NCBI GenBank assembly: GCA_008638375.1
Contig: CM018032.1
Coordinates: 52,633,732 to 52,697,731, forward strand
DNA from: Nyssa sinensis
Lineage: Eukaryota > Streptophyta > Magnoliopsida > Cornales > Nyssaceae
Direction of reading: 5' to 3'
DNA length: 64,000 nt
Every line of letters starts with the position of its first letter. Position 1 is the stretch's first letter. This document shows, piece by piece, positions 1 through 9,890 of the stretch. The position numbers were made by a program, and so were the translations under genes. The notes under the pieces are model-generated. The model searched no databases. It had not been told where the DNA came from and saw nothing but the letters and a program-made list of their open reading frames with translations.

Positions 1-1438
1 GTCCAAAATAGATCTAAACTCCATTCCATCCAGATCCGGTCCCCACTCCTTTGCCTTCATCATCTCTGAAGTAACTTATCCGTGCAGAGCTGAATTTCTT
101 GAGTTTTGCTAAATCATAAGTGTTTTAAATAAGGGATTAGACAAGTTTCATCCTATAACTTATTTAGAACCAGTTATCATTATCTCTTTTTATCAGCTTC
201 TCCAAGTTTTTCACGTACTTGTGTACAAAAATATGATCATGTTGCTGGAGTTTTGATCTTTACTTGGTATTGGTTCCTGTGGCATACACAAAACATTTCT
301 TAAAATTTTGAACTTCGGATCAGAAATTTTTTTTAAATGGTTCAAGTAAAATACATACCATGTGTATAGAAGGAGGAAGTCTTACCTTTTAGTGCTGAGG
401 AGCATAAAACAAATGACAGTGTTTATTTAGTTGAACAGAAAATTTCTTTAATTATGATTTATTTCGATTGTATGGATACTGGTGGGCATACTGTATCTGG
501 GAAGCTCGAATTACTTTTTATTGACATATGTGGTGTTGTGTGTCACATTTCAGAAATCATCCATACATGTTATGTTCTTGTGTGAGATTGCTTTCCTGGT
601 GTGTTGTTCCCCCTCTATTTTAATTTTTATTTTTGCATGTTGTTTTAAAACTGTGAACTACATGACAATAACCACTTTGGATGCTCTCTTCAATGTACAT
701 TTGTATAGTGACATTTGTTGGTTCTTGTAGACTACAAATGCCATGCATTTTTTTTCCATAAACAAGCAACTTTCTATGCATTTGTAGATTGTATTTAAAA
801 TTTATCATGCTTGGAAATGCAATCTGTGGAGTAGATCATGATGTGCAGTCTTCTCATTGCATTGCGAATGCCCCTATGTTTATGACTGGGTGTGGTGAGG
901 TTTGGGAATCAAAATACGCTATATTCCTTTTATGATTGGTAGTCTAGCATCTACTCTCTTACCAACTGCACAAAAAAGGAAATATCTTGTGAAGTGTGTC
1001 TATGGATAACTGCATCTGAAGGAAATATTTTATTGACATGGTGGGAAATGTCTGTAGAATAACAATAGTAATGTCGTCATGTATAGCTGTGTCGTTTACT
1101 CACAAATATAACTTGTCTTGTCTATTGGACTGTTCGAGTCCATCCCTTTTGTTTATAGAAATTCTGGACATGGTAATCTTGAACATTTGGCACCTCATAA
1201 AGCTTATAAAACTTCAACATGGTAGATGGGATAAAAAAGAAAAAAGAGACCTTTTACTTTTACTTTTGAACGTCATATTTCTTCAGTTGCATTAAATTTA
1301 ATCTATTATTGGAGTGGTAGTTGATGCTGGAATGGTCTGCATCAATTACATTTTCATTGTGAGAAAACTCAGTTAAAATCCTTGCTATTGTTGATTTTTG
1401 TCATTATTTTAATCATAAATAGAAAAATACATTTGCAG
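1..1438. other. probable introns of the host gene that ends at 2225
   Basis: This stretch is AT-rich, with no long conserved reading frame on either strand. It lies directly upstream of a well supported exon at 1439, so it is most likely intron. Bases 2-79 read openly in one plus frame and are followed by a GTAAC that could be a donor site, so they may be one more exon; this is weak. I see no RNA gene or repeat here. Confidence 0.45.
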
Positions 1439-2225
1439 ATTGAAGAAAAGAAGCAAGCTGCTGCTGACGTTTTGTTTCATTATTCAAAATTTGTGATGGC
1501 ATGTATTGGAAATCAAGTTCGGCCTTGCGACTTGAGGTTGCATTTAATGAAGGTAATGTGGATATTCTTTCTCAAATTTCTTCTCAGCAAGATTGACCAC
1601 TATATGTTTATTTTCCTTTTGGCTCTATTAATCTACAGAGAAATTTGTCAAAATTTTCCCTTTACGAGTTTATTGTTAGCAATGAGGCTGGCAGTAAGTG
1701 ATAACAACTATGGTCTCTTTTTTTTTTTCCCTGAAAAATAAATATGTTTAGATGTATAGTTTGATAGGGAGAAAATATAGCATTTTTTTCTGCAACAAGG
1801 GGACTTGAGCTCTGACACTAAGGTTGACGGATCAACCGGATAACACCTGGCCTACAAGGCCAGTGGCGGGAGATCTAGAATAACAAGATTTTGTTCCATC
1901 TGGACAGCTTTCTTGTGTTGGGTTATGATCTTAACCATCAAAGTGGTTCATGTAATATGGGACTTGGCCTGTAAGACAATGCAATAGAAGAAGTTCGTAA
2001 AAACAATTTTAGACATGTTACCAGATTCTTGCTTTTAGTGATTATGGATTTTTTTCTTTATGTTTTTATTTTTATTTTTGAAACATCCTTCAGGAGATTT
2101 CGGGGATGCCAACTTCTCTAAAGAGGGAGTCGTCTCAAGTAGCGGTTTCTGTCGATGCAATGGGTGAATCATCAAGCTCCGGTACGGCCAGACTTGATAA
2201 AGTGGACAGTTTCCAAGCTCTGTAG
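1439..2225 (+). CDS. C-terminal two exons of an unidentified plant gene
   Basis: Two exons are visible. The first, 1439-1552 (38 codons), begins after TTTGCAG and stops at a GTAATG donor; it reads IEEKKQAAADVLFHYSKF and continues to LRLHLMK. The second, 2094-2225 (44 codons with TAG), follows TTCAG and continues in phase with EISGMPTSLKRESSQ, then a Ser-rich tail ending DKVDSFQAL. The exons join exactly in frame across a 541-bp intron. The polar, Ser-rich tail with a basic RxxS-type context looks like a conserved, possibly phosphorylated C-terminus. An AATAAA at 2308-2313, about 85 bp past the stop, is a fitting polyadenylation signal. I do not recognise the protein and give no function. Upstream exons lie outside the window or in the unclear first 1.4 kb. 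Confidence 0.72.
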
Positions 2226-2307
2226 ACTGAAAGTGTAGTTTCTGGATATTTGCTATCCTCTGGGAATTGGATTGTTGTTCGATTGATGGGAGTTTTAGTA
2301 ATATACC

Positions 2308-2313
2308 AATAAA
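2308..2313 (+). terminator. putative polyadenylation signal AATAAA
   Basis: AATAAA lies 83 bp after the stop codon of the upstream host gene, the usual distance for a plant 3' UTR. Assigned by position and motif only. Confidence 0.4.
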
Positions 2314-2339
2314 TAATAGTGCTTTTCTCACTGCTTTCT

Positions 2340-3240
2340 GATTATTAAAGTCCCCCTTGGGAAGAAATAGAATTGAACAGAATTACACCTCCAGTATGGA
2401 AGAGTTTGTAATTGTAGCTGGCTTTCGTAATGCTCAACCATGTTTAATGCTGATGAGGTAGTCTGAAAATTGCATGAGTCGAATGTTAAATTAAACTTGA
2501 AATTTTCAAATTTACAATTTGTCCTTTAAATCAACTTGGCCACTAATGGTCGTCTTATTTACTTGAGTGCACGTGAGTTTAGTTTCAACTCTTTTTTATT
2601 CTTTCTTTAAAGGTCAAATTATAAAAGAAAAAAGTGCTTCGATTGGCACTTCACTCCCACACCCCTTTTGACGGAAGGTTCCACTTCAATTTTTTTTTTG
2701 CATTTTAAAAATTTTGACCAATTTTTTAATTTCTTTTCTTTTTTTATTTTCAAATAAATATTGAAAAATAGCTTAAATTTATTTTTATATAAAAGTTAAA
2801 AAATGTTTAAGAAAAATTAGTCAAAATTTTAAAAGTACAAAAACAAAAAATGAAAACGACAATTTTGTCATCTTTTTTTAAAAAATTAACAGTGATCTTT
2901 ATAGTTTATTAGTAAAAATAAAAAAAGTTAATATAATTTTAAAAATTTTATAAAAAATTAATATAATTCTAAAAATTTTGTAATAAATTAATATAATTTT
3001 TAAAAATTTCAAAAGGAAAAATAAGTATAATTTATTCTAATTATAATAATAATAAATTTTCGGTAATATACCTTTTTGTTAGGGGTAAGACTGCAAAGGA
3101 ATTAGATAGTACGGTATGTGTACAAAAGATAGAGAAGAGTGGGGGATAAGAACAATTATACTAAACCATAGGGATGCCTTGCAAATAGCGCGTTCTTTCC
3201 TTAGAGACGCACCGGCTAGTCGGTACAACGGTTACCTGCA
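2340..3240. other. AT-rich intergenic spacer
   Basis: Long A and T runs with repeated AATATAATTTT-type words around 2920-3010. No gene, RNA or clear transposon ends were found. Confidence 0.5.
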
Positions 3241-3439
3241 ACAGTCGATGAAATCATGAAAAATTCAAAAAACTTCTCCATTCAATGCCTCGCTAAATTG
3301 GAGGCTCCTTCACTTCCTCTTTCTCTCTCCCCTTCTCTTTTATCTTAGCTCCGAACTCTCCCTTCTTCTCCACTTCTGCTCTTGGCACACAGTACAATCT
3401 TCATTCCACACATATCTTCTTCATCTGAACTTCACTGGG

Positions 3440-4106
3440 AATAAACCCTCGAATCAAGACGTTGCAAGACAAGTGGAATGTTCCGCCTGGTTTTCTGCCC
3501 ACTAAATCCGCATCTTCTTCACCAGCCAAGCCTCGTGGGGTCTCCACAAAGTCCCGGTTGGTGACACACCATATGTTAGAACCAGAAATGTTCAGGTAAG
3601 CTTCTGGGTCTCATCAAAATGGCAGTATATTCTTTTTACTGCTTCAGGATTAGTTAATAACTGTTCTTTTTGCTTTTTTTTTTTTGATTTTTTAATTTAT
3701 CAGTTGGGTTTCTTTGATTTTGGCGTATTTTCTTATTCTAATTTGTGATTTATTAAAAAGGTGTCTCTGTTTTTTCTTTTCATTGTTTTGACTTCATGGG
3801 CAGTTCTGGTTTTGGTTATGGCCTTAATTTTTAATAATTACTGATTTACTTGAATTTTTCTTTAAATTTTTGGGTTATGTTGTTTCGTTTTGATCAGTTG
3901 TGAATAAAGATTCTGAAAGGGCAATAACTCTGTTCTGGGCAGCCATTAATGCTGGAGATAAAGAGTAGATAATGCTCTGAAAGATATGGCTATTGTAATC
4001 AAGCAATGGAATTGGGTTGAAGAATCCATCCAGGCCATGATCTCTCTTTCAAGTCAATGTTCAGATCAATCCCAAGGGTGTATTGATAAAACATCACATT
4101 TATAAG
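3440..4106 (+). pseudogene. MS5/POLLENLESS3-like (SDI family) TPR protein pseudogene, 5' part only
   Basis: Two exon relics are separated by an intron at 3596-3897 (CAG|GTAAG to GATCAG|TTG). Exon 1 carries NVPPGFLPTKSASSSP and then, after a frameshift near 3540, HKVPVGDTPYVRTRNVQ, the signature just before the TPR region in MS5/POLLENLESS3 and SULFUR DEFICIENCY-INDUCED proteins. Exon 2 carries VNKDSERAITLFWAAINAG, followed after another frameshift by DNALKDMAIVIKQWNW and SLSSQCSDQ, matching the next conserved block of the family. One base is missing right at the start of exon 2 (about 3900) and the frame shifts again at about 3957-3965; a stop follows at about 4106. No start codon is found and the rest of the gene (TPR repeats 2 onward) is absent. 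Intact relatives act in pollen meiosis or sulfur response; this copy is dead. The family is recognised from memory, not by search. Confidence 0.8.
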
Positions 4107-4109
4107 CCT

Positions 4110-4575
4110 ATAAGGTACTCTAAAACTCCTCATTATTTGTTTATCTCTGCCCTTAATGATTAACAGCATGTTTGAATGAGAATAGTTTATTGAGTATTTG
4201 ATATTAATAAACGAAAGTCTGTTTTGTCTTTAATAATTTATTAGATAGTATTGAATTTTTTTTTTTTTTGAAATAGCATATTATAAAAATAAATAAATAA
4301 TTTATACTAAATTAAAAAAATAATTATAAAATTATATACCTTACATATAAATACTTTATATGAATATTAAATATTATATAAAATAATAATTAAAATTTTT
4401 ACTATGTTTTATATATGATATAAATAAAGGAGATATAAATTAAATATATTATATATGTTATATATTACAATATAAATAAAATTATATTATATTATAAAAA
4501 ATATTACAATATAAATAAATAAAAGATTATTTTATGTAATATACTAATACATGGTGATGGAATATAATGAAAAGT
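4110..4575. other. AT-rich spacer between the TPR pseudogene and the viral array
   Basis: Runs of TATAAATA-like words, a long T run at about 4258-4270, and no coding potential. The first recognisable viral bases start near 4590, so the left edge of the viral array falls in this AT-rich stretch. Confidence 0.5.
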
Positions 4576-4597
4576 TGCAGAGACAATCCATGGTTCA

Positions 4598-5330
4598 TTG
4601 TTAATCTTCACTGTTAACTATATCTTGCACACATGTGCATTGGATAACTTATACTGTACTTGCATTTTAGCTGATTTTAAACAGTCACGGGTTTTCTCAA
4701 AGTATTTAGTAGGAATGATTCCTTTTTGGATGCAGTTTAGATCTGCACCAGAATCAACGAGGGCAATGGTGTCTCACTCAAATTCGTCACAAATTATGAC
4801 TTTAACTGGGCAACACCATTTTTGGAAATCAATCTTGGTGATTGCTTCCAAAAAGCCTGTTTGATCCTCTAGACTGGTAAAGGGTAATTTTTGAGAAACA
4901 ATGATATCATTGGTTGGTCCAATTTTATCATCTGTGGGTGGATGAAGAGAAGTGAGAGGAGGAGGAAGGAGATGACTATCAACCTTATCTTCTAAAGACT
5001 GATGCTTAAGTTGCAAAGTATGTACTAACTGATTTAACTTGGTGATGTCTTGTTTGGTATGGTTAACTTCACATTGTAAATCCTGGATAGTGACTGGTTT
5101 AGGTGGACTAAATCTATCAAACATTTTGCTGAATTGAACTGGAGGATTAGTAGGAACTGGTTCAAATATTGGGATTTAACTATAGGATCTTCTACGTTAT
5201 TAATTAATTCAAGTAGAAGTTCATCCTGTTTATTTAATACATTAACTGTTTTGCAACAATTGCTATTGTAACTGTCAACACATCCTATCTTAACGATTGA
5301 GAACAGGATTGACAATCTGAAGAATGATCT
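4598..5330 (-). pseudogene. viral aspartic protease and upstream linker, copy 1 fragment
   Basis: Read on the minus strand from about 5330 down. The linker has the conserved VEDPIVKSQYLNQF, then KMFDRFSPPKPVTIQDLQ, a helical stretch likely to form a coiled coil (HTLQLKHQSLEDKV), and a Pro/His-rich spacer. The protease core keeps the catalytic Asp-Ser-Gly (ALVDSGADL, about 4732-4758), but a TGA (about 4779) sits upstream of it. The 3' end is cut shortly after the protease core at about 4622, where a minus-strand movement-protein N-terminal scrap (NSEDYQ-type) is attached. Reverse transcriptase is absent from this copy, so it is the truncated left end of the array. Confidence 0.8.
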
Positions 5331-5339
5331 AACTGGTCA

Positions 5340-6975
5340 ATTTCATTTTCACTATCGTCTAAACTATAGGCTTCACTATCTGTGTTTCTCCGTTCTAGTA
5401 TCCTAAATAACTCTTGTTTCTGATCCTGGTTAATTTGGAGGGTGTTGATTAACTTTTTAACTTTACAATCTAACTGAAAATATTCGGGTTTACCACATTT
5501 AAAACAAACATTAGTAGATGTAGCTTTGCGAGACGTATGTTTACTAGTAGAATTTTTCTTTCTACGGTTTGTCTTATAGTACTTAGGTGTATGTTGTTAA
5601 TATGCTTATGTTGGTGGTGGCTTTTCCTATGTTTATGACTGTGATAATGATTCTGGTGACTATCCTGATGATGTCTATGTGACCGTCGTTTAGATGGGGC
5701 GACTGAGGGTAAGTCATATTGAACACAGAAATTGCCGAGTTCATACTTGGCTCGTTTCTTGTTCCTAGAGGCTTCATTACTGATTTTCATGTCTATCCAC
5801 ATCCGCATATCTTCTTTGCGAACTATGCAAATGATATCTCCGTGAGACTGGGATAATCTATGACACTTGTGTCTTTACTGAGGATTTCTCTAATCTTATG
5901 GGCAAAAAGATTAGGAAGGCCATTGATGAACTTTTCTTTCCAAAAGGGAAAGTTACTGTCGTCTCTAAGCATAACTATGGAGCAGAAGACATTTGCATAC
6001 CATTCGAAGTCAGTTAGACTGGGACATCTGAGATTACTCAACTGATCGTGAATCCTAGCTGTTACATGACTAGGAGTTCCTACGAAGTGTTTAGTAATTG
6101 TGTAAATGAGGGTATCGACTCCATCAGGTTGTCCTTGACCTATAGTTTCGTCAAAAACTAGGTTAGCTTCAGGGTCTCGTTTAACTGCATAAATTATAGT
6201 CTCTGGTTTCTTAGGTAAGGTGTTTTCCCCACCAAGTGAGAAGTTTACTTGTAAAACCTAAAACTAATAATTTAACGACATCACTTTATGGACTATTGTT
6301 TTTCTTAATGTAAAAATTGGCGGTCATAGCCATGTGATTGAGTTTGTTTAAGATTTCTTGTTCTGAATGACCATCTATGTTCCATTCATAGAGGCGATCA
6401 GAAGCAACTAAGAATTGACTATAAAGTAGTCTTTCCTCATACTGGAGGGCTGGAGGAGTTGGACGACTATATCGGTTATTGGTAATACTGGTAGGGTTAA
6501 ATCTGGGACGATGAAATTTATTAACTGTAAGACTTTGAAGTTGGTCTTGTAATTGATTTAATTCCTGGTACTGAGTTTGTAATGCATTTTCATCATCAGT
6601 TGATGATTCAGAACTGTTTGTAGCTTTCGTTTGGGCTACCACTGTTTTAGAGGAAGTGGAAGTTTCAGTCTTAACTGGTATAACTAATTCTTGAAGCATT
6701 TTGTTAACTTGTTCTAAGGCCGTTGTGTCCTTAGGAAGAGGTTTTGAAAGTTTTACTTCGGGTAACCTAATTAAAGGTTTTTCTAACTGGACTGTTGAAG
6801 AGGAAGAAGAGGGTTGAGAATTGTTTATTATCTTCTCAATTTTATCTAACTGATTTCCTATAGTAATTAGACATTGATTGGTGTAGTTGTTCTGTTCAAC
6901 TATCCTCCTAGAAGTATCGTTTGAGGGAGGTAGTTTGAAGGGTGAAGCAACTACTTCTTTACCTAGATGTTGAAC
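5340..6975 (-). pseudogene. viral coat protein domain, copy 1, broken
   Basis: Minus-strand coat region. From N to C: LDKIEKIINNSQ, KPLIRLPEVKLSKPLP, an acidic Ser-rich stretch (SSESSTDDENALQ), the central capsid-like part (YEWNIDGHSEQEILNKL, FEWYANVFCS, FWKEKFINGLPNLF), a basic His/Lys/Arg-rich nucleic-acid-binding tail and the zinc knuckle at 5465-5506. In the knuckle (CFKCGKPEYFQLDC) the His ligand is Tyr, so zinc binding would be lost. A CAA to TAA change (SPQSD to SP-stop) ends the long frame at 6286, and frameshifts follow near 6250, 5815 and 5590. Downstream of the knuckle is the acidic Ser-rich linker to the protease. Confidence 0.82.
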
Positions 6976-6999
6976 TATGATTGTACTTATAGGTGGATG

Positions 7000-7085
7000 A
7001 CTAGACAGGACCGAGGATTTGTCTTCCAGCGGTTGACTATCATGGCTTACTTGGTAATCTTCACTGTTAACTATATCTGGGATAG
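7000..7085 (-). pseudogene. movement-protein N-terminal stub fused to the coat region (copy 1)
   Basis: On the minus strand, SIPDIVNSEDYQVSHDSQPL, the residues just inside the movement-protein start, run straight into the coat-region upstream segment (EDKSSV, then SSHPPI) near 7020. About 1.2 kb coding the rest of the movement domain is missing. The same fusion recurs near 16150. At about 7085-7090 the orientation flips into plus-strand ORF2. Confidence 0.75.
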
Positions 7086-7089
7086 AAGA

Positions 7090-8150
7090 AATAAATGGAA
7101 TGCCCCCCTAGTCCATATGAAATCACAGATCATTTTAATCCCTCAAAAGAACAAAGGATCATTCCAGTTAAATCTCTAGTCAGAACTCCTTCTTCTCCTT
7201 TCAAAAAGCCATATATAGTTAATATCTTTTTCATTGAACCTCACAAAAATAAAATCCAAGACCCATAGGTTTTAGCTTCCAGTTATTTACCTCCTGGTTG
7301 GCACTTTATTCCCGACCATGCCTCTAAATCAGTTAAACGGTACAAAGCTACCCTTCTCCATTTTGGATCAGTTCGATTTAAAGATATCCCTAGTAAACAA
7401 GATCCCAATCAAATTTTATACCAGAAGTTCATCATAGTCAACTTCATTTCTAAAAAAGCTTGGGGATCCCATCCTTCTTAACTCCGATCCCTTCCCAATT
7501 CCCTCATCCAGTATTCTTACTATGATTACAGTCAAGCATTCACTAGAGCTCTCTATATTCAGAATGAGTCCAACAATCATTCATGGTTCCTCATGTTTGA
7601 TCAAAAGTTCAAAAGTCAGATACCGACATGGTTCAGTGAATGGTGGAATAGATTTGGACTTGTTCCAGAAAAACTTCCATCCCCTTTCAAAACGGCAATG
7701 CAATATTTTGCTTCAATTTATAAGACAAATCAGCATACTGCCCAATTCCCCACAATCCTCTTAATGACTAGTAAATATAAAATTTCATGGATCACTAAGT
7801 GGAATTATGCAGTTAATCAAAACAAAGTAATCAGAGAATTCCTAGTAAAATGGTGGGACAGACTTAATTATGAACGGTTTATCTCCTTCATTAATGAAGA
7901 ATTTCCCCCAGCAGTTCCTCAACATATTGCTCACTAGACTCGGTCATCCTCCAATATTGACCAAACCCTGCTCCAAGAACAGTTAAAAGAAGAACTTAAA
8001 GAATTAGCTCGGCAGTTAATGCTTCATGTATCACAGATGGGTGATGACTAAGAAACTCAGTCCGATGCCGGTTCTAGCTATCATCCACACCATCCAATTG
8101 ATGATGAATTCAGTCAAGACCCATATGTTTTGGATAGTGATTTTTAGATC
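7090..8150 (+). pseudogene. viral ORF2 (unknown function), C-terminal two thirds, copy 1 plus strand
   Basis: Starts inside ORF2 (PYEITDHF-type), passes through FFIEPHKNKIQDP, then the conserved core: PPGWHFIPDH, a Tyr/Asp-rich YYDYSQAFTRALYIQNES equivalent, WFLMFDQKFKSQIPTWFSEW, WNRFGLVPEKL, MQYFASIYKT, KISWITKWNYAVNQNK and VKWWDRLNYERFISFINEEF. The longest open piece is 7593-7937 (about 114 codons). In-frame stops include TGG to TAG at about 7267 and TAG at about 7936; CAA to TAA occurs near 8050. The acidic tail (SQDPYVLDSDF) ends at about 8147. The family is known to me only as a caulimovirid protein of unknown role. Confidence 0.78.
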
Positions 8151-8760
8151 TAATCAGCAGATGCAATAATTATCAAAAATCACTATTCAAATAGTAAAAG
8201 ATACGAACAGTAACCAACAACAGACAAGTAACTATTCATGAATAATAAAAAGTTATGAACAGTAACCACATGCTAGAAAAGTCAACAGTACGCGTCAACT
8301 TTTACCCCAGTTAAAGCAAATTCACCTCCGAAATTCCAGTCGAATCCCATCAGTTAAGCAGCATCCAAGACGCCTCTCTTCTCTATAAAAGATAGTTCCT
8401 CCTCAGTTATCAAAAAAGAGAATTACAACCCTTGAGAGAATTCCTTTAACAAGAGAAACATTTGTAAACATGTCTCTTAAAAATTCGTGCATGTATTTAG
8501 TTATCATTTGTCTTTCAGTTAATCAGGCTTCAAGCCTTTAAGTTAATTGTAAGTAATTTCATTTATACAAAAATTTTCTTTTACATTATCTTATTTTCTT
8601 CATTATATCCCAATCCCCCCAAGGACGGTTATACCGCCTTCCTGCATACATTCATAATTATTTTAAATTTTCTTTGTTTCCACCCCCCCACTGGCTTGAT
8701 CAGTCCCCTTATGGTATCAGAGCCATCTATAGGATCCATTTTTGTTGAGATAAATTACGT
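8150..8760 (+). promoter_or_regulatory. viral promoter/LTR-like intergenic region, copy 1 plus strand
   Basis: Non-coding region right after ORF2. It opens with degenerate repeats of ACTATTCA / GAACAGTAACC words (8170-8290), followed by a TATA box (CTCTATAAAAGATAG, 8381-8395). The transcribed part continues through CTTGAGAGAATTCCTT and a CT-rich, TATACCGCCTTCCTGCAT-bearing stretch to the primer site at 8712. This order (enhancer-like repeats, TATA, leader start, primer site) is that of a caulimovirid pregenomic promoter. Transcription would run rightward. Confidence 0.7.
8712..8724 (+). promoter_or_regulatory. viral minus-strand primer-binding site (tRNA-iMet)
   Basis: TGGTATCAGAGCC, complementary to the 3' end of plant initiator tRNA-Met and the usual primer site of caulimovirids. 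An intact match. It defines the plus orientation of this segment. Confidence 0.85.
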
Positions 8761-9103
8761 TATTCTATGAACACTGTAGTGATCAGCAACATTTCAGTTA
8801 TAATTCTTTAAGTTATGCTCAGTTTACTTTTCTTTCCTTGTTTATCTGTACCCATTAGTTATCTTCCCATCGTAAACTGACTCTGCACCTCCCCGGAAGT
8901 CCACAGACTATAGGAGACGTTGTAAGTCCCGTTGAGCTAAGAGAGCGTTTAGGGCAATAGTCTTATCAAAGTCCTTAATGGTTGGGTCAAGGTATGTCAG
9001 AACAATTACCTAGGAAGAAGATAATCAATAGTACACTTAAACAGTAAAAGAAAAGAAAACTGTGTAATTTAATCAATTATTTCTAAAATGAATAGGTTAT
9101 TCA
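8760..9103 (+). pseudogene. viral leader and first codons of ORF1 (plus), ending at a head-to-head junction
   Basis: The leader runs from the primer site to an ATG at 9088 preceded by TTTCTAAA, giving MNRLFRS, the movement-protein start seen complete at 25471 (minus). After about seven codons the sequence turns into minus-strand movement-protein DNA at about 9103. The leader carries the conserved CACCTCCCCGGAAGTCCACAG block also found near 17,990, 25,670 (minus) and 39,940. Confidence 0.7.
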
Positions 9104-9305
9104 GATCTTTATTAAGAGCGTAGGTTTGTTCTACGGTCTTACAATTAAGATTACTGGCAAAAGGATTAGAACCTAACCAAAAAGATACTTGGTAGATTTG
9201 ACTGAAATGAATGGAATCATTCATTGCCAAATTAACCATACTGCTGATCACTACAGTGTTCGTAAAAGAACGTAGCTTATCTCAACAGAAATGGATCCTA
9301 CAGAT
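9104..9305 (-). pseudogene. movement-protein scrap and short leader, copy 2 minus strand
   Basis: On the minus strand a leader piece from the primer site is fused to SQIYQVSFWLGSNPFASN and CKTVEQTYALNKD of the movement domain, which then stops at the junction near 9103. Most of the leader and about thirty N-terminal residues are missing. A 60-codon frame spanning the fusion (9069-9251) is open, but it is a chimera of leader and movement codons, not a native gene. The same structure is seen at 18209-18391. Confidence 0.72.
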
Positions 9306-9318
9306 GGCTCTGATACCA
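9306..9318 (-). promoter_or_regulatory. viral primer-binding site, minus strand, copy 2
   Basis: The minus strand reads TGGTATCAGAGCC. It lies about 580 bp from the plus-strand site at 8712, facing it. Confidence 0.82.
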
Positions 9319-9890
9319 TAAGGGGACTGACCGAGCTAGTGGGGGGCGGAAACAAGGAAAATTTAAAATAACTATGCATGTATGTAGGAAGGCGGTATAA
9401 CTGTGCATGAGGGGATTGGGATATAATGAAGAAAATAAGATACTGTAAAAGCAAATCTTTGTATAAATGAAATTACTTACAATTAACTTAAAGGCTTGAA
9501 GCCTGATTAACTGAAAGACAAATGATAACTAAATACATGCGCGAATTTTTAAGAGACATGTTTACAAATGTTTCTCTTGTTGAAGGAATTCTCTCAAGGG
9601 TTTATGTTTTTGATAACTGAGGAGGAACTGTATTTTATAGAGGGGAGAGGCGCCTTGGATGCTCTTTAACTGACGGGATTCGCGGCTGGAATTTCGGAGC
9701 TGAATTTGCTTTAACTGGGGTAAAAGCTGACACGTACTGTTGACTTTTCTGGCGTGTGGTTACTGTTCACGACTTTTTACTGTTCATGAATAGTGACTTG
9801 TCTGTTGTTGGTTATTGTTCATATCTTTTATTGTTTGAATAGTGATTTCTGATAATTATTGCATCTGCTGATTAGATCTCGAAATCACTG
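9319..9890 (-). promoter_or_regulatory. viral promoter/LTR-like region, copy 2 minus strand
   Basis: Mirror image of the 8150-8710 region. The TATA box (CTCTATAAAATACAG on the minus strand) lies at about 9629-9643, with GAACAGTAACC / ACTATTCAT words upstream at 9720-9850. Transcription would run leftward, towards the copy-1 promoter. ORF2 ends just upstream at about 9882. Confidence 0.7.

Noticed and set aside
9069..9251. 60-codon frame at the head-to-head junction as a new small gene
   Set aside because: It is a chance fusion of leader, movement-protein and reversed ORF1 start codons, repeated at 18209 only because the unit was duplicated.
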